Shown one piece after another: positions 9,544 to 16,706 of a stretch of DNA of 64,000 bases. The translations under genes were made by a program, and so were the position numbers. The notes under the pieces are model-generated. The model made no database searches. It saw only the letters and a program-made list of their open reading frames with translations, and was not told the DNA's origin. The DNA comes from Streptomyces sp. AP-93 (GTDB lineage: Bacteria > Actinomycetota > Actinomycetes > Streptomycetales > Streptomycetaceae): assembly GCF_022808175.1 (NCBI RefSeq), contig NZ_JALGBX010000004.1, positions 331,446 to 395,445 of the forward strand. The letters are read 5' to 3'. Position 1 is the first letter of the stretch. Each line of letters starts with the position of its first letter.

Positions 9544-10947
9544 TCACCGGGCGCGCGGCCATCCCGTACGCCTCCGGGAGGCGCGCGGCCCGCGCCCGGA
9601 CGGCAGGGGTGCTGCCAGGCCGAAGACCACGGTGATCCGGGCGCCGCCGCGGGGTCCGCGGGCGATGCGCACCGAGCCGCCGGTGACGGACCCGGCCCTG
9701 CGGGCGATGTCGAGGCCGAGCCCCGAGGAGCCGGTGCTGCTTCCGCGGGAGAGGGCCTGGTCCGGTTCGGGGATGCCCGGACCGGCGTCCTCCACGACGA
9801 GCTCCACGGCCTGCGCGGTGCGGGCGACGCGCACGGCGAAGGGGGTACCGGGCGGGGTGTGCCGGAAGACGTTGCCGATGAGCGCGTCCACCACGGCGGC
9901 GACGTCGTCTTCGGGGAGGCCGACGACCGCGGGCTCCTGGGTGAGGTCGAGGGAACAGGGGCGGTTCTGCTGCTCCGCCAGCACCGACCAGAAGGCGGTC
10001 CGGCTGCGCACGACGTCCGCCGCCTCGCAGCGGGGTCCGGCCGGTCCCGGGCGCGCGGCCCGGTGCGGCGTGCCCGCTTCCGGGCCGAGCATGCCCTGCC
10101 CCATCGGGCCCACGGCGAGCGGGGTGCGGGCCGCGGTGATGATGGCCCGGAGTTCCGTTTCCAGTGCGCACACGGCGGCCTCGACCCTGGCCGACTCCGG
10201 TGAGCCGGCCATGCGTTCCGTTGCCAGGTGCAGGGCCGTCAGCGGGGTGCGCAGCCGGTGGGACAGGTCGGCGACCAGCTCGCGTTCGACGGCGAGCAGC
10301 TCGGTCATCCGGTGGGCCATGGTGTTGAAGGCGATGCCCGCCTCGCGCAGTTCCCTGGGGCCCATGGGGTCCACGCGAGCGTCCAGATTGCCTTGGCCCA
10401 GGGCCTGGGAGGCGTGGGCGAGCCTCTTGGAGGACCTGACGACCTTCGCGCCGAGGCGGTCGGCGACCAGGACGCAGCCGCCGACGAGTCCGACGGCGAG
10501 GAGGAGCATGACCGCCCAGGAGGCCGTGACCCCGCGGGTCAGCTCCTGTTCGGGGACGAAGTTCTCGATGACGGCGACCTGGTCGCCGGGCAGTACCACC
10601 GGCTGCAGGCAGATCCAGCCGCCGGGAATCCGCTCGGAGATGGACTCGCGGCCCTGCTGGGCGCGTTCGAGCAGCGCCCCGGGGGCCCGGGACGTGCCGA
10701 GGGCGGGCTCGTCCGGCAGGTGGACGACCACGTACTCGGCCGCGTCCAGACTGGCGGCGGATTCCCGCAGCGCGGACGGATCCGTCGTCAGTGTCAGTAC
10801 GGGGGCCAGGGCGGCGGCCCGCTGCTCGGCGGCGGTGACGCTCTGCTCCTTGACGAGCGACATCACCAGGGCGGCCAGCGGTATGAGGAAGGAGAGGGCG
10901 ACCATGGACGTGACGGCGAGCGCCACTCCGGCCAGGGAGCGTCTCAC
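9544..10947 (-). CDS. Sensor histidine kinase of a two-component pair
   Basis: A 467-residue kinase. Two membrane helices (residues about 10-33 and 170-190) bracket an extracytoplasmic domain of about 130 residues that has one Cys (GGWICLQPV). A HAMP-like linker follows, then the HisKA box VADLSHRLRTPLTAL with the phospho-accepting His. The ATPase domain shows an N box ALIGNVFRHTPPGTP, a G1 box DAGPGIPEPD and a G2 box SSGLGLDIAR. It overlaps its response regulator by 4 bp and sits at the end of an apparent thiol-redox operon. That placement suggests sensing of envelope redox or secretion state, which is an inference. Confidence 0.88.
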   Translation of the reverse strand: MRRSLAGVALAVTSMVALSFLIPLAALVMSLVKEQSVTAAEQRAAALAPVLTLTTDPSALRESAASLDAAEYVVVHLPDEPALGTSRAPGALLERAQQGRESISERIPGGWICLQPVVLPGDQVAVIENFVPEQELTRGVTASWAVMLLLAVGLVGGCVLVADRLGAKVVRSSKRLAHASQALGQGNLDARVDPMGPRELREAGIAFNTMAHRMTELLAVERELVADLSHRLRTPLTALHLATERMAGSPESARVEAAVCALETELRAIITAARTPLAVGPMGQGMLGPEAGTPHRAARPGPAGPRCEAADVVRSRTAFWSVLAEQQNRPCSLDLTQEPAVVGLPEDDVAAVVDALIGNVFRHTPPGTPFAVRVARTAQAVELVVEDAGPGIPEPDQALSRGSSTGSSGLGLDIARRAGSVTGGSVRIARGPRGGARITVVFGLAAPLPSGRGPRASRRRTGWPRAR

Positions 10948-11681
10948 CGCGGCGCCACCAGCTTGATGCCGACGCCGCGGACGGTCAGCAGGTAGCGCGG
11001 GGCGGCCGCGCGTTCGCCGAGCTTGCGGCGCAGCGACGACAGGTGCACGTCGACGGTCTGGTCGTCCACGTACGGCTCGCGCCAGACCTCGGTCAGCAGC
11101 CGCCGTTTGGAGACGACCTGCCCGGTGTGGTGGGCGAGGAAGGCCAGGAGATCGAACTCGCGGCGGGTGAGCCGCAGCTCGCGGCCGGACAGGTGCGCGG
11201 TGCGCGCCCCGGGGTCCACCGCCAGCTCGCCCACGGTGGTGGGGCGCAGCGGTTCGGCCGCCGCTGACGGCATCGGACCCCGGCCGCCGTGCGCGGCACG
11301 GGCGGACGGCAGGTGGCTGGTGCGCCGCAGGACGGCGGACAGGCGTGCGATGAGCTGTCCCCCGGAGAAGGGTTTGACCAGGTAGTCGTCGGCGCCCGCG
11401 TTGAGGAGCCGGATGATTTCCGCTTCGTCGTCGCGGGCGGTGGCCACCAGGACGGGAACGGAGGAGATGCCCCGGATCATGCGCAGGGCGTCTCCTCCGT
11501 CCAGATCGGGCAGCCCCAGGTCGAGGACCACCGCGTCGACGGGCGACTGGGTGACCTCGCGCAGGGCGCCGAACCCGTCGCCGGCGCTGCGTACGGCATA
11601 CCCGTGCTCCGCCAGGACTTCGATCAGTGACTGGCGGATGCTGGGGTCGTCTTCGACGACCAGGACGCTCGGCATGGGCAC
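10944..11681 (-). CDS. OmpR-family response regulator
   Basis: A 245-residue regulator. The receiver domain has acidic residues VVEDDPS, the phospho-accepting Asp in VVLDLGLPD, and Lys in VKPFSGGQL. After a linker of about 40 residues rich in Ala/Pro comes a winged-helix DNA-binding domain (LRLTRREFDLLAFL, TVDVHLSSLRRKLG, RGVGIKLV). It is followed by the kinase with an ATGA overlap. It starts only about 20 bp after the DsbD-alpha-like lipoprotein gene, so the pair may be transcribed with the redox genes. A CACCTTAGGTG-type palindrome lies in this gap and resembles the core of the shared promoter element described at 14794 and 16630. Confidence 0.9.
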   Translation of the reverse strand: MPMPSVLVVEDDPSIRQSLIEVLAEHGYAVRSAGDGFGALREVTQSPVDAVVLDLGLPDLDGGDALRMIRGISSVPVLVATARDDEAEIIRLLNAGADDYLVKPFSGGQLIARLSAVLRRTSHLPSARAAHGGRGPMPSAAAEPLRPTTVGELAVDPGARTAHLSGRELRLTRREFDLLAFLAHHTGQVVSKRRLLTEVWREPYVDDQTVDVHLSSLRRKLGERAAAPRYLLTVRGVGIKLVAPR

Positions 11682-11702
11682 ACCTTAGGTGAACGCTCGT
11701 TC

Positions 11703-12263
11703 CTATCGGTCGCCGAAGGCCGGACCCTCGTCGGTGACGCGCAGGTGGACGGGGCGGTCGGAGACCGGAATGGTGCAGCCTTCCTCGGAGCTGCAGCTCG
11801 CGTACCCGAACAGGACGGTCGCGTCCCCGTTGCCGTCCAGGCGGACGGGCAGTGTGGTGGTGACGGGCCCGTCCGGGTAGACGGGGAGCGGGGCGTCGAC
11901 GCCGGGCACGCTGATCGTCCGTACCTCCGCCGCCGCCGTCAGCTTCCCGTCCGCCCGCAGGACTCCGGCGACGTCCATCGACGTCGGCCGGCCCACGCCA
12001 TCGATTCCGGTGGCGGGCAGGTCGGTGCTGTAGAGGTGGAACCCCTTCTCCTCGGGGGTGAACACCGCGGTCAGGGTGGCCCGCGGCGGCTGCCAGTCCG
12101 AGACCGAGAGCGTGACGGTGACCCCGTTCTCGGTGAAGCTCGTCGTGGGCGCGGAGCCGGTCGTCGCGGGCTGCTCACCGCAGGCCGTGAGCGCGGCCAG
12201 GCAGAGCAGGGCGGCCGCGAGGCGGGCCTTGCGGAAGTGGTGCGCGTACGGGGACACGTTCAT
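11703..12263 (-). CDS. Lipoprotein resembling the DsbD N-terminal (alpha) domain
   Basis: A 186-residue lipoprotein. The signal peptide ends in a lipobox LAALTACGE. The mature part resembles the immunoglobulin-like periplasmic domain of DsbD (GFHLYSTDLPATGIDG, where family members have GWHxYW). It carries a Cys-x5-Cys pair in YASCSSEEGCTIP, the same spacing as the redox pair YQGCADAGFCYPP of Escherichia coli DsbD. It probably receives electrons from the CcdA-like protein encoded directly upstream and passes them to an extracytoplasmic target. The ATG at 12263 was chosen because it is immediately followed by the signal peptide. The DsbD relation is inferred from motifs, not from an alignment. 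Confidence 0.72.
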   Translation of the reverse strand: MNVSPYAHHFRKARLAAALLCLAALTACGEQPATTGSAPTTSFTENGVTVTLSVSDWQPPRATLTAVFTPEEKGFHLYSTDLPATGIDGVGRPTSMDVAGVLRADGKLTAAAEVRTISVPGVDAPLPVYPDGPVTTTLPVRLDGNGDATVLFGYASCSSEEGCTIPVSDRPVHLRVTDEGPAFGDR

Positions 12264-12322
12264 GGCTGTGCTTTCGTCAGGGGAGGGAGGCGAGGGAGGC
12301 GAGGGAGGGGAAGGCCTGCGGC

Positions 12323-13183
12323 TCAGACGGCCGTGGTGTACGCCGCGCTCCACAACTGGAGCCGGTACACGAGGTCGTTCCACACGCCGGTGGCCAGCAG
12401 GACGCCGACGAGGACGAGCATGCCGCCGCCGGTCCGCAGGACCCACCGGTAGTGCCGTTTGACCAGGCCGAAGGCGCCCAGGGCCCGGCGGAAGGCCAGG
12501 GCGGCCAGGATGAAGGGCAGGCCGAGCCCGAGGCAGTAGGCCGCCATCAGCAGGGCCCCGCGGGCCGCGCTCGCCTCGCTCCAGGCTAGCGCCTGTACGG
12601 CAGCCAGCGTCGGGCCGATGCACGGGGTCCAGCCGACCGCGAACACCGCCCCCAGCAGCGGCGCGCCCGCCAGACCGAGCACGGGCCGCCGGTGGCTGCG
12701 GAACTCCCGCTGTGTGAAACCCGGCAGGAATCCCATGAAGGACAGCCCCATCAGCACGGTGAAGACGCCGAGCACCCGGGTGACCGCCTCCTGGTGGGCC
12801 AGCAGGGTGCGGCCGGCGTACCCGAACAGGGCGCCTCCGGAGACCAGGACGGCCGTGAAGCCCAGGACGAACAGCAGCGCGCCGGCCGCCATGCGGCCGC
12901 GCTGCCCGCCGCGGGCGTCCGCCAGGTCGGATACCGACAGGCTGGTCACGTAGCTGAGGTAGCCCGGCACGAGCGGCAGTACGCACGGTGAGAGGAAGGA
13001 GACGAGTCCCGCGAAGAACGCCACGGGGGCGGCGACGGCCGGCGTCCCGTGGAGGAGGGAGGGGGCCGCGTCCGCGGGGGCAAGTGCCGCCAAGCCGGCG
13101 ACCGTGGCCACGCCGGTGAGCGCCGTCATGCCGGTGAGCGCCTTCATGCCCGTGAGCGCCGTCATGCCCGTGAGCGCCGTCAT
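12323..13183 (-). CDS. ccdA: CcdA/DsbD-type transmembrane thiol-disulfide transporter
   Basis: A polytopic membrane protein of 286 residues that moves reducing equivalents from cytosolic thioredoxin across the membrane. The diagnostic motif SFLSPCVLPLVPGYLSY begins the core, and the second transmembrane Cys lies in VGWTPCIGPTL. Six or so hydrophobic segments follow the CcdA plan. The start at 13183 overlaps the TlpA-like stop by ATGA. The N-terminus is odd: four near-identical six-residue repeats (MTALTG) precede the first membrane segment. Alternative ATG or GTG starts inside these repeats are possible, so the true N-terminus is uncertain. Confidence 0.87.
   Translation of the reverse strand: MTALTGMTALTGMKALTGMTALTGVATVAGLAALAPADAAPSLLHGTPAVAAPVAFFAGLVSFLSPCVLPLVPGYLSYVTSLSVSDLADARGGQRGRMAAGALLFVLGFTAVLVSGGALFGYAGRTLLAHQEAVTRVLGVFTVLMGLSFMGFLPGFTQREFRSHRRPVLGLAGAPLLGAVFAVGWTPCIGPTLAAVQALAWSEASAARGALLMAAYCLGLGLPFILAALAFRRALGAFGLVKRHYRWVLRTGGGMLVLVGVLLATGVWNDLVYRLQLWSAAYTTAV
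13112..13183 (-). repeat. 18-bp tandem repeat at the start of the CcdA-like gene
   Basis: Four consecutive 18-bp units encode MTALTG, MTALTG, MKALTG and MTALTG; a more divergent unit (VATVAG) follows. Each of the four units begins with an in-frame ATG, so copy-number change would shift the N-terminus by whole repeats without breaking the frame. Confidence 0.85.
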
Positions 13184-13821
13184 GACGTCTCCTGCGCGAC
13201 GCGGGTGAGCAGGGGGCTCAGTTCCTCCTCGGTGACCGCTCCCCCGATGCTGACGGCGATCCGGCCGCGGCGGTCGATCACCAGCGTCGAGGGGATGGTC
13301 TGCGGGTTGAGGAGCGCGGGCGGAAAGCGGAGCAGGAGCTCGCCGGTGGGGTCGTGGAGGCTGGGGAAGCCCAGGCCGTGCGCGCGTACGAAGGACCGCG
13401 CCGTCGCGCGGTCACGGTCGCGGGTGTTGATCCCGAGGAACCGGACGCCCTGCGCCCGGGTCTGCCCGCTGAGCCGCTCGAGGTCGTCGGCCTCCGCGCG
13501 GCAGGGCCCGCACCACGATCCCCAGACGTTGAGGACGACCACCTGGCCCCGGAACTCGGCGAGGCCGACCGGCTTCCCGTCCAGGTCTGCGCCCTCCAGC
13601 GCGGGCGCCTGCGGCCGGACGGCGGAGTCCACGACCGCGGCCGCGGACATGGTCCTGACCGTGGCGCTCCCCGGGCCGGGCGGCTCCCCACCGTCACCAC
13701 CGCCACCGCCGTCCTCGCCGCCGCTGGAGGCGGCGCCCGCAGCGGCGTAGAGGCACCCGGCGAGCGCCACCGCGAGGCCGGCGCCGACCAGGGCGGTGGT
13801 GCGTGGGACCGCGCGTCTCAT
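13180..13821 (-). CDS. TlpA/ResA-like thioredoxin-fold lipoprotein
   Basis: A 213-residue exported thiol oxidoreductase. The signal peptide ends in LAGC, a lipobox, followed by a Gly/Glu-rich linker. The thioredoxin-like domain has the active site NVWGSWCGPCRAEADDL and the cis-Pro motif NPQTIPSTLVIDRRG. TlpA/ResA proteins reduce disulfides outside the membrane using electrons from CcdA, whose gene follows with an ATGA overlap. The start at 13821 is favoured because its ATG overlaps the stop of the preceding thioredoxin gene in the same ATGA fashion; a GTG three codons upstream is the alternative. Confidence 0.87.
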   Translation of the reverse strand: MRRAVPRTTALVGAGLAVALAGCLYAAAGAASSGGEDGGGGGDGGEPPGPGSATVRTMSAAAVVDSAVRPQAPALEGADLDGKPVGLAEFRGQVVVLNVWGSWCGPCRAEADDLERLSGQTRAQGVRFLGINTRDRDRATARSFVRAHGLGFPSLHDPTGELLLRFPPALLNPQTIPSTLVIDRRGRIAVSIGGAVTEEELSPLLTRVAQETS

Positions 13822-14612
13822 GACGCCCACTTACGGAGGAAGGCGCCGATGCCGTCCGAGGTCAGGGCGGGATTGCCGGTGACGTGCGTGTCGGTGCGCA
13901 CCGTGCCGGACGGCGAGACCACGACCAGGACGGGCATCTTGTACGTCCCGCCCGAGGGGCTGTACGTGCGCAGGAGGGCGGAGTTGGCGGAGCTGTTGCC
14001 ACCGATGTCCACCTTGACCAGGTGGTACGAGGCTCCGAGGACCGCTGCCGTCTGCGGCTGGGCGAACACCTTGTCGGCGGCCTTGCAGTTGCCGCACCAG
14101 TTGGCGCCGAAGTCGAGCAGCACCATCCGCCCGTCGGCCTTGGCCGCGCGCAGCGCCGCGTCGATCAGCTTCCGCGCGTCGGCCGAACTGTCGTAGCCGG
14201 GGCCGGGGATCCGGGCCGCCGGGGCAGGTGCGGCGGAGGTGCGGGACGGCTTGGGGGCGGGCTCGGCGGGCTGGGCGCGCGAGGGGGTGGGCGAGGCGCC
14301 GGCCGGAGCCCTGACCGAGGCGGAGGCCGATGCCGATGGCGGCGGCGTGACGGACGCCGACCGGGACGCCTCGGCGGACGCGGACGCGGACTCCGTCCCG
14401 GCCGGGAGGGCCTGCGACGGCTGTCCGGCCGTCGCCGGCGCGGCGGCGCCGGTGGCGCCGGTGGGCTGGCTGGACGGGCCGCACGCTGCGGTCAGCCCGG
14501 CGGCGATCACGGCCGCCGCCACCAGGGGCACCCGCACGCCCAGGGCCGCGGCGGAGCGCGGGCGCGTCGTGCGGCGGGCTGCACGGACGGGTCGGAGTAT
14601 GCGAGAAGTCAT
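13818..14612 (-). CDS. Thioredoxin-domain lipoprotein with long Ser/Ala/Pro linker
   Basis: A 264-residue exported protein. A Tat-like or Sec signal with ARRTTRPRSAAA ends in a lipobox GLTAACGPS. A low-complexity linker rich in Ala, Ser, Pro and Thr of about 90 residues spans the cell wall. The C-terminal domain is thioredoxin-like (Thioredoxin_7 type) with DFGANWCGNCKAADKVFAQ as active site and GTYKMPVLVVVSPSG as the cis-Pro region. This is the first gene of the redox operon and may act as the third DsbD-like module (gamma). A conserved promoter element lies 182 bp upstream. The start was placed at the Met preceding the signal peptide. Confidence 0.82.
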   Translation of the reverse strand: MTSRILRPVRAARRTTRPRSAAALGVRVPLVAAAVIAAGLTAACGPSSQPTGATGAAAPATAGQPSQALPAGTESASASAEASRSASVTPPPSASASASVRAPAGASPTPSRAQPAEPAPKPSRTSAAPAPAARIPGPGYDSSADARKLIDAALRAAKADGRMVLLDFGANWCGNCKAADKVFAQPQTAAVLGASYHLVKVDIGGNSSANSALLRTYSPSGGTYKMPVLVVVSPSGTVRTDTHVTGNPALTSDGIGAFLRKWAS

Positions 14613-14793
14613 GGCGAAGACACCCCAAGGCACGGTTCGGAGTACGGGAAGCGCGAGACGCTTTCCGGATCGGTGGAGCCGATGGCGCGACGGCTCGATG
14701 ATGCGCCGGGGCAGTCCTGCCCGGGCGCCGAAGGCCACTCGGCTGACGCGAGCATAGGACCGCGGGGGGCCGCCGGAACCGGGTGAGCGTGAT

Positions 14794-14812
14794 CTTGAGG
14801 TTCCCCTAAGGA
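14794..14812 (-). promoter_or_regulatory. Shared 19-bp TAAGG element upstream of the thioredoxin operon
   Basis: CTTGAGGTTCCCCTAAGGA (plus-strand reading) matches 15 of 19 positions with CTTCAAGGTCCCTTAAGGA at 16630-16648 in front of the CAP-domain gene. The two AGG/AAGG half-sites are spaced about one helical turn apart, as in OmpR-family direct-repeat operators. The response regulator at 10944 is a candidate binder; this is inference. Confidence 0.5.
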
Positions 14813-14927
14813 ACAGCTCACCTTCCGCTTCGCTGCAGCTCGGGGGATGAGCGTGCACAAGGGCGTGAAACCCGTAAAGGGGACGAGAGGGTCGAGGGGG
14901 ACGAGGGGGACGAGGGGCGCGGACCGG

Positions 14928-15491
14928 TCAGAAGGACGTCTCGCGCACGCTGGCCCTCGCCGACGGGTTGATCGTCGCCGTGATGACCGAGCGGTGGTCC
15001 GCGCTGGTGAACGTGACGGTCAGGGTGTCGTCCGCGGTCTGCGAGGTGCCGGCCTTGTAGCCCCGGCTGGGCACCGCGGAGATCAGGCAGACGCCGCGGC
15101 TGCCGTAGCGCACGGTGACCTTGCCGCCCTCCGAGGGGACGGTGTGCAGGCCCGGTCCGCCCTCCTCGCAGTCGACGCGCGGTGAGGGTGCTGTCGTCCG
15201 AGGCGTTCCCGTTGGGGCCTTCATGGAAGGGGGCGTCGAAGCCGGGGGTGAGGGCCGCCCGGTCGCGGTGGGCGAAACACGGGGGGTGGCGCTCGGGACG
15301 TGCGGGCTCGGGGACTGGCTCTGCACCGCCTGCCAGGCCGGCGGCGTGTCGACGACCATGGGGGCGGACCGCGCGACGGGAGGCGTGTGCCTGGTCGAAC
15401 CGACCACGAACTGGACCGTGGCGAGCACGGCGGTCACGCTGGCGGCGGTGCAGGACAGCCATATGAGCAAGTAGCGCGGAATTCGGGGCAC
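14928..15491 (-). CDS. Membrane-anchored Ser/Pro-rich protein of unknown function
   Basis: A 187-residue protein with one N-terminal membrane helix (YLLIWLSCTAASVTAVLATV), then a Ser/Pro/Thr-rich extracytoplasmic linker of about 60 residues. A compact C-terminal domain follows with two Cys (VDCEEGGPG and RGVCLISAVPSRGYK) and the ending SARASVRETSF. The pattern of one helix, a disordered linker and a small beta-rich domain recurs in streptomycete envelope proteins. Its position beside the thiol-redox operon makes the Cys pair of interest. No enzymatic motif is visible. The domain boundary near residue 105 may conceal a frame change, since another frame continues as PFHEGPNGNASDDSTLTA. Confidence 0.65.
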   Translation of the reverse strand: MPRIPRYLLIWLSCTAASVTAVLATVQFVVGSTRHTPPVARSAPMVVDTPPAWQAVQSQSPSPHVPSATPRVSPTATGRPSPPASTPPSMKAPTGTPRTTAPSPRVDCEEGGPGLHTVPSEGGKVTVRYGSRGVCLISAVPSRGYKAGTSQTADDTLTVTFTSADHRSVITATINPSARASVRETSF

Positions 15492-15608
15492 GGCCCCATA
15501 GTGACCGACCCGTCGGCCCGCCCGTCACCGCCTCCCCCGTAAGAACGCGGCCCGCCGGCCGGACCCCGGCCGAACCCCCCGCCGACCCCGATCCGGCCGG
15601 GAACGCCG

Positions 15609-15644
15609 ACGTCCTCCTGGCCCGCTGACGGGCCAGGAGGACGT
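15609..15644 (-). terminator. Hairpin after the CAP-domain gene
   Basis: A perfect 16-bp inverted repeat (15609-15624 and 15629-15644, arm ACGTCCTCCTGGCCCG) with a four-base loop, 50 bp beyond the stop of the minus-strand CAP gene. Confidence 0.8.
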
Positions 15645-15693
15645 GTGCCGGGCCCCGTGGGGGCGGGCCCGGAGGAGGTGGGGGCGGGGGTTG

Positions 15694-16545
15694 CTACTTC
15701 GGCGTGCCGAAGTTCTGCGTCCACCAGGGGCCGCCGTCGCCCTTGTGGAAGCCTATGCCGATCTCCCGGAACCCGCAGTTGAGGATGTTGGCCTTGTGGC
15801 CGGGGCTGTTCATCCATGCGCGCATGACCGCGGCCGCGTCCGCCTGGCCGCGGGCTATGTTCTCGCCCAGGCGGGACCAGCCGTATCCGGCGGCTTCCAC
15901 GCGGCTGGTCATGGTGGAACCGTCGGGCCCGGTGTGGGACATGACGCCGCTGCGGGCCATGGTGTCGCTGTACCCCCGCGCCGCGGCGCTCAGCTTGGCG
16001 TTCGCGGTCAGTGCACCGCAACCGGCCGCGGCCCGCTCCTTGTTGACCAAGGACAGGACCGCGGACTCCACGCCGGACGCACCGGAGGAACCGCCCGAAC
16101 CACCGGAACCACCGGAACCACCGGAACCGCCACCGCTGGTCGCGGCGGGCGTACGGGTGGGGGGCTTGGGCTTGACGGCCGGGGCCGGGGCCGCGGGCGC
16201 CGGGCGGCTCGCCGCCGCCGACTTCGTGGGTGCGGCGGATCCGGTGGCGCCGGCGGTGGGCGTCGCGGACGGCATCGCACCCGTCGCTGACGCGGCGGCG
16301 GCGGAGAGCGTGGGAGCGGCGGGAGAGGCAGCAGAGGGGGTTGCCGTCGCCTGCTCACCACCGGAACCCGCCGCTCCGGACTTCGCCCCGGCAACCCGTG
16401 CGCCGTCGTCGGAGTCGGCCACCGCGACCCCGACCGCCACCACCGCGGCCGCCGTGCTGAGGGACAGCACGATGCGCGTGCGCACCGTCTTCTTCCGTCG
16501 CGCCTCGACGCGGGACGGAGCTCCGGGGGTTCGGCTGCGGCTCAT
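15694..16545 (-). CDS. Secreted CAP/SCP-domain protein
   Basis: A 283-residue exported protein. A basic N-terminus (RRKKTVRTR) and hydrophobic stretch IVLSLSTAAAVVAVGVAVA act as signal or anchor. A long Ala/Pro/Thr region and a Gly-Gly-Ser repeat linker follow. The C-terminal CAP domain (about 160-283) contains LVNKERAAAGCGALTANAKL, SGVMSHTGPDGS, the conserved GENIARGQADA and MNSPGHKANILNCGFREIGI, and WWTQNFG. Bacterial CAP proteins (YkwD type) are extracytoplasmic and mostly of unknown function; some are associated with sporulation or wall stress. It has its own promoter region with the shared TAAGG element and its own terminator. Confidence 0.88.
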   Translation of the reverse strand: MSRSRTPGAPSRVEARRKKTVRTRIVLSLSTAAAVVAVGVAVADSDDGARVAGAKSGAAGSGGEQATATPSAASPAAPTLSAAAASATGAMPSATPTAGATGSAAPTKSAAASRPAPAAPAPAVKPKPPTRTPAATSGGGSGGSGGSGGSGGSSGASGVESAVLSLVNKERAAAGCGALTANAKLSAAARGYSDTMARSGVMSHTGPDGSTMTSRVEAAGYGWSRLGENIARGQADAAAVMRAWMNSPGHKANILNCGFREIGIGFHKGDGGPWWTQNFGTPK

Positions 16546-16629
16546 GCCTGTGGCACCTCTCGGCGAAAAGGAAGGACGGGCCCCCGAGCGTAAGGCGACG
16601 ACCAGCGGAAACAGCGCCCCGGAGGTGTT

Positions 16630-16648
16630 CTTCAAGGTCCCTTAAGGA
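16630..16648 (-). promoter_or_regulatory. Shared 19-bp TAAGG element upstream of the CAP gene
   Basis: CTTCAAGGTCCCTTAAGGA, 85 bp upstream of the CAP start, is the partner of the element at 14794-14812. The exact repeat AAGG-n6-AAGG gives 10-bp spacing. See that entry for the proposed regulator. Confidence 0.5.
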
Positions 16649-16706
16649 AGCCCGCAGATTCGGCACAGGAACGCAGTTGGACCCAGCCGCCCGGGCCGCG
16701 CCCTGG

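Noticed and set aside
9266-10171. Long minus-strand frame inside the histidine kinase gene
   Set aside because: It is Arg/Pro/Gly-rich and lacks motifs; it is a shadow of the kinase frame in GC-rich DNA.
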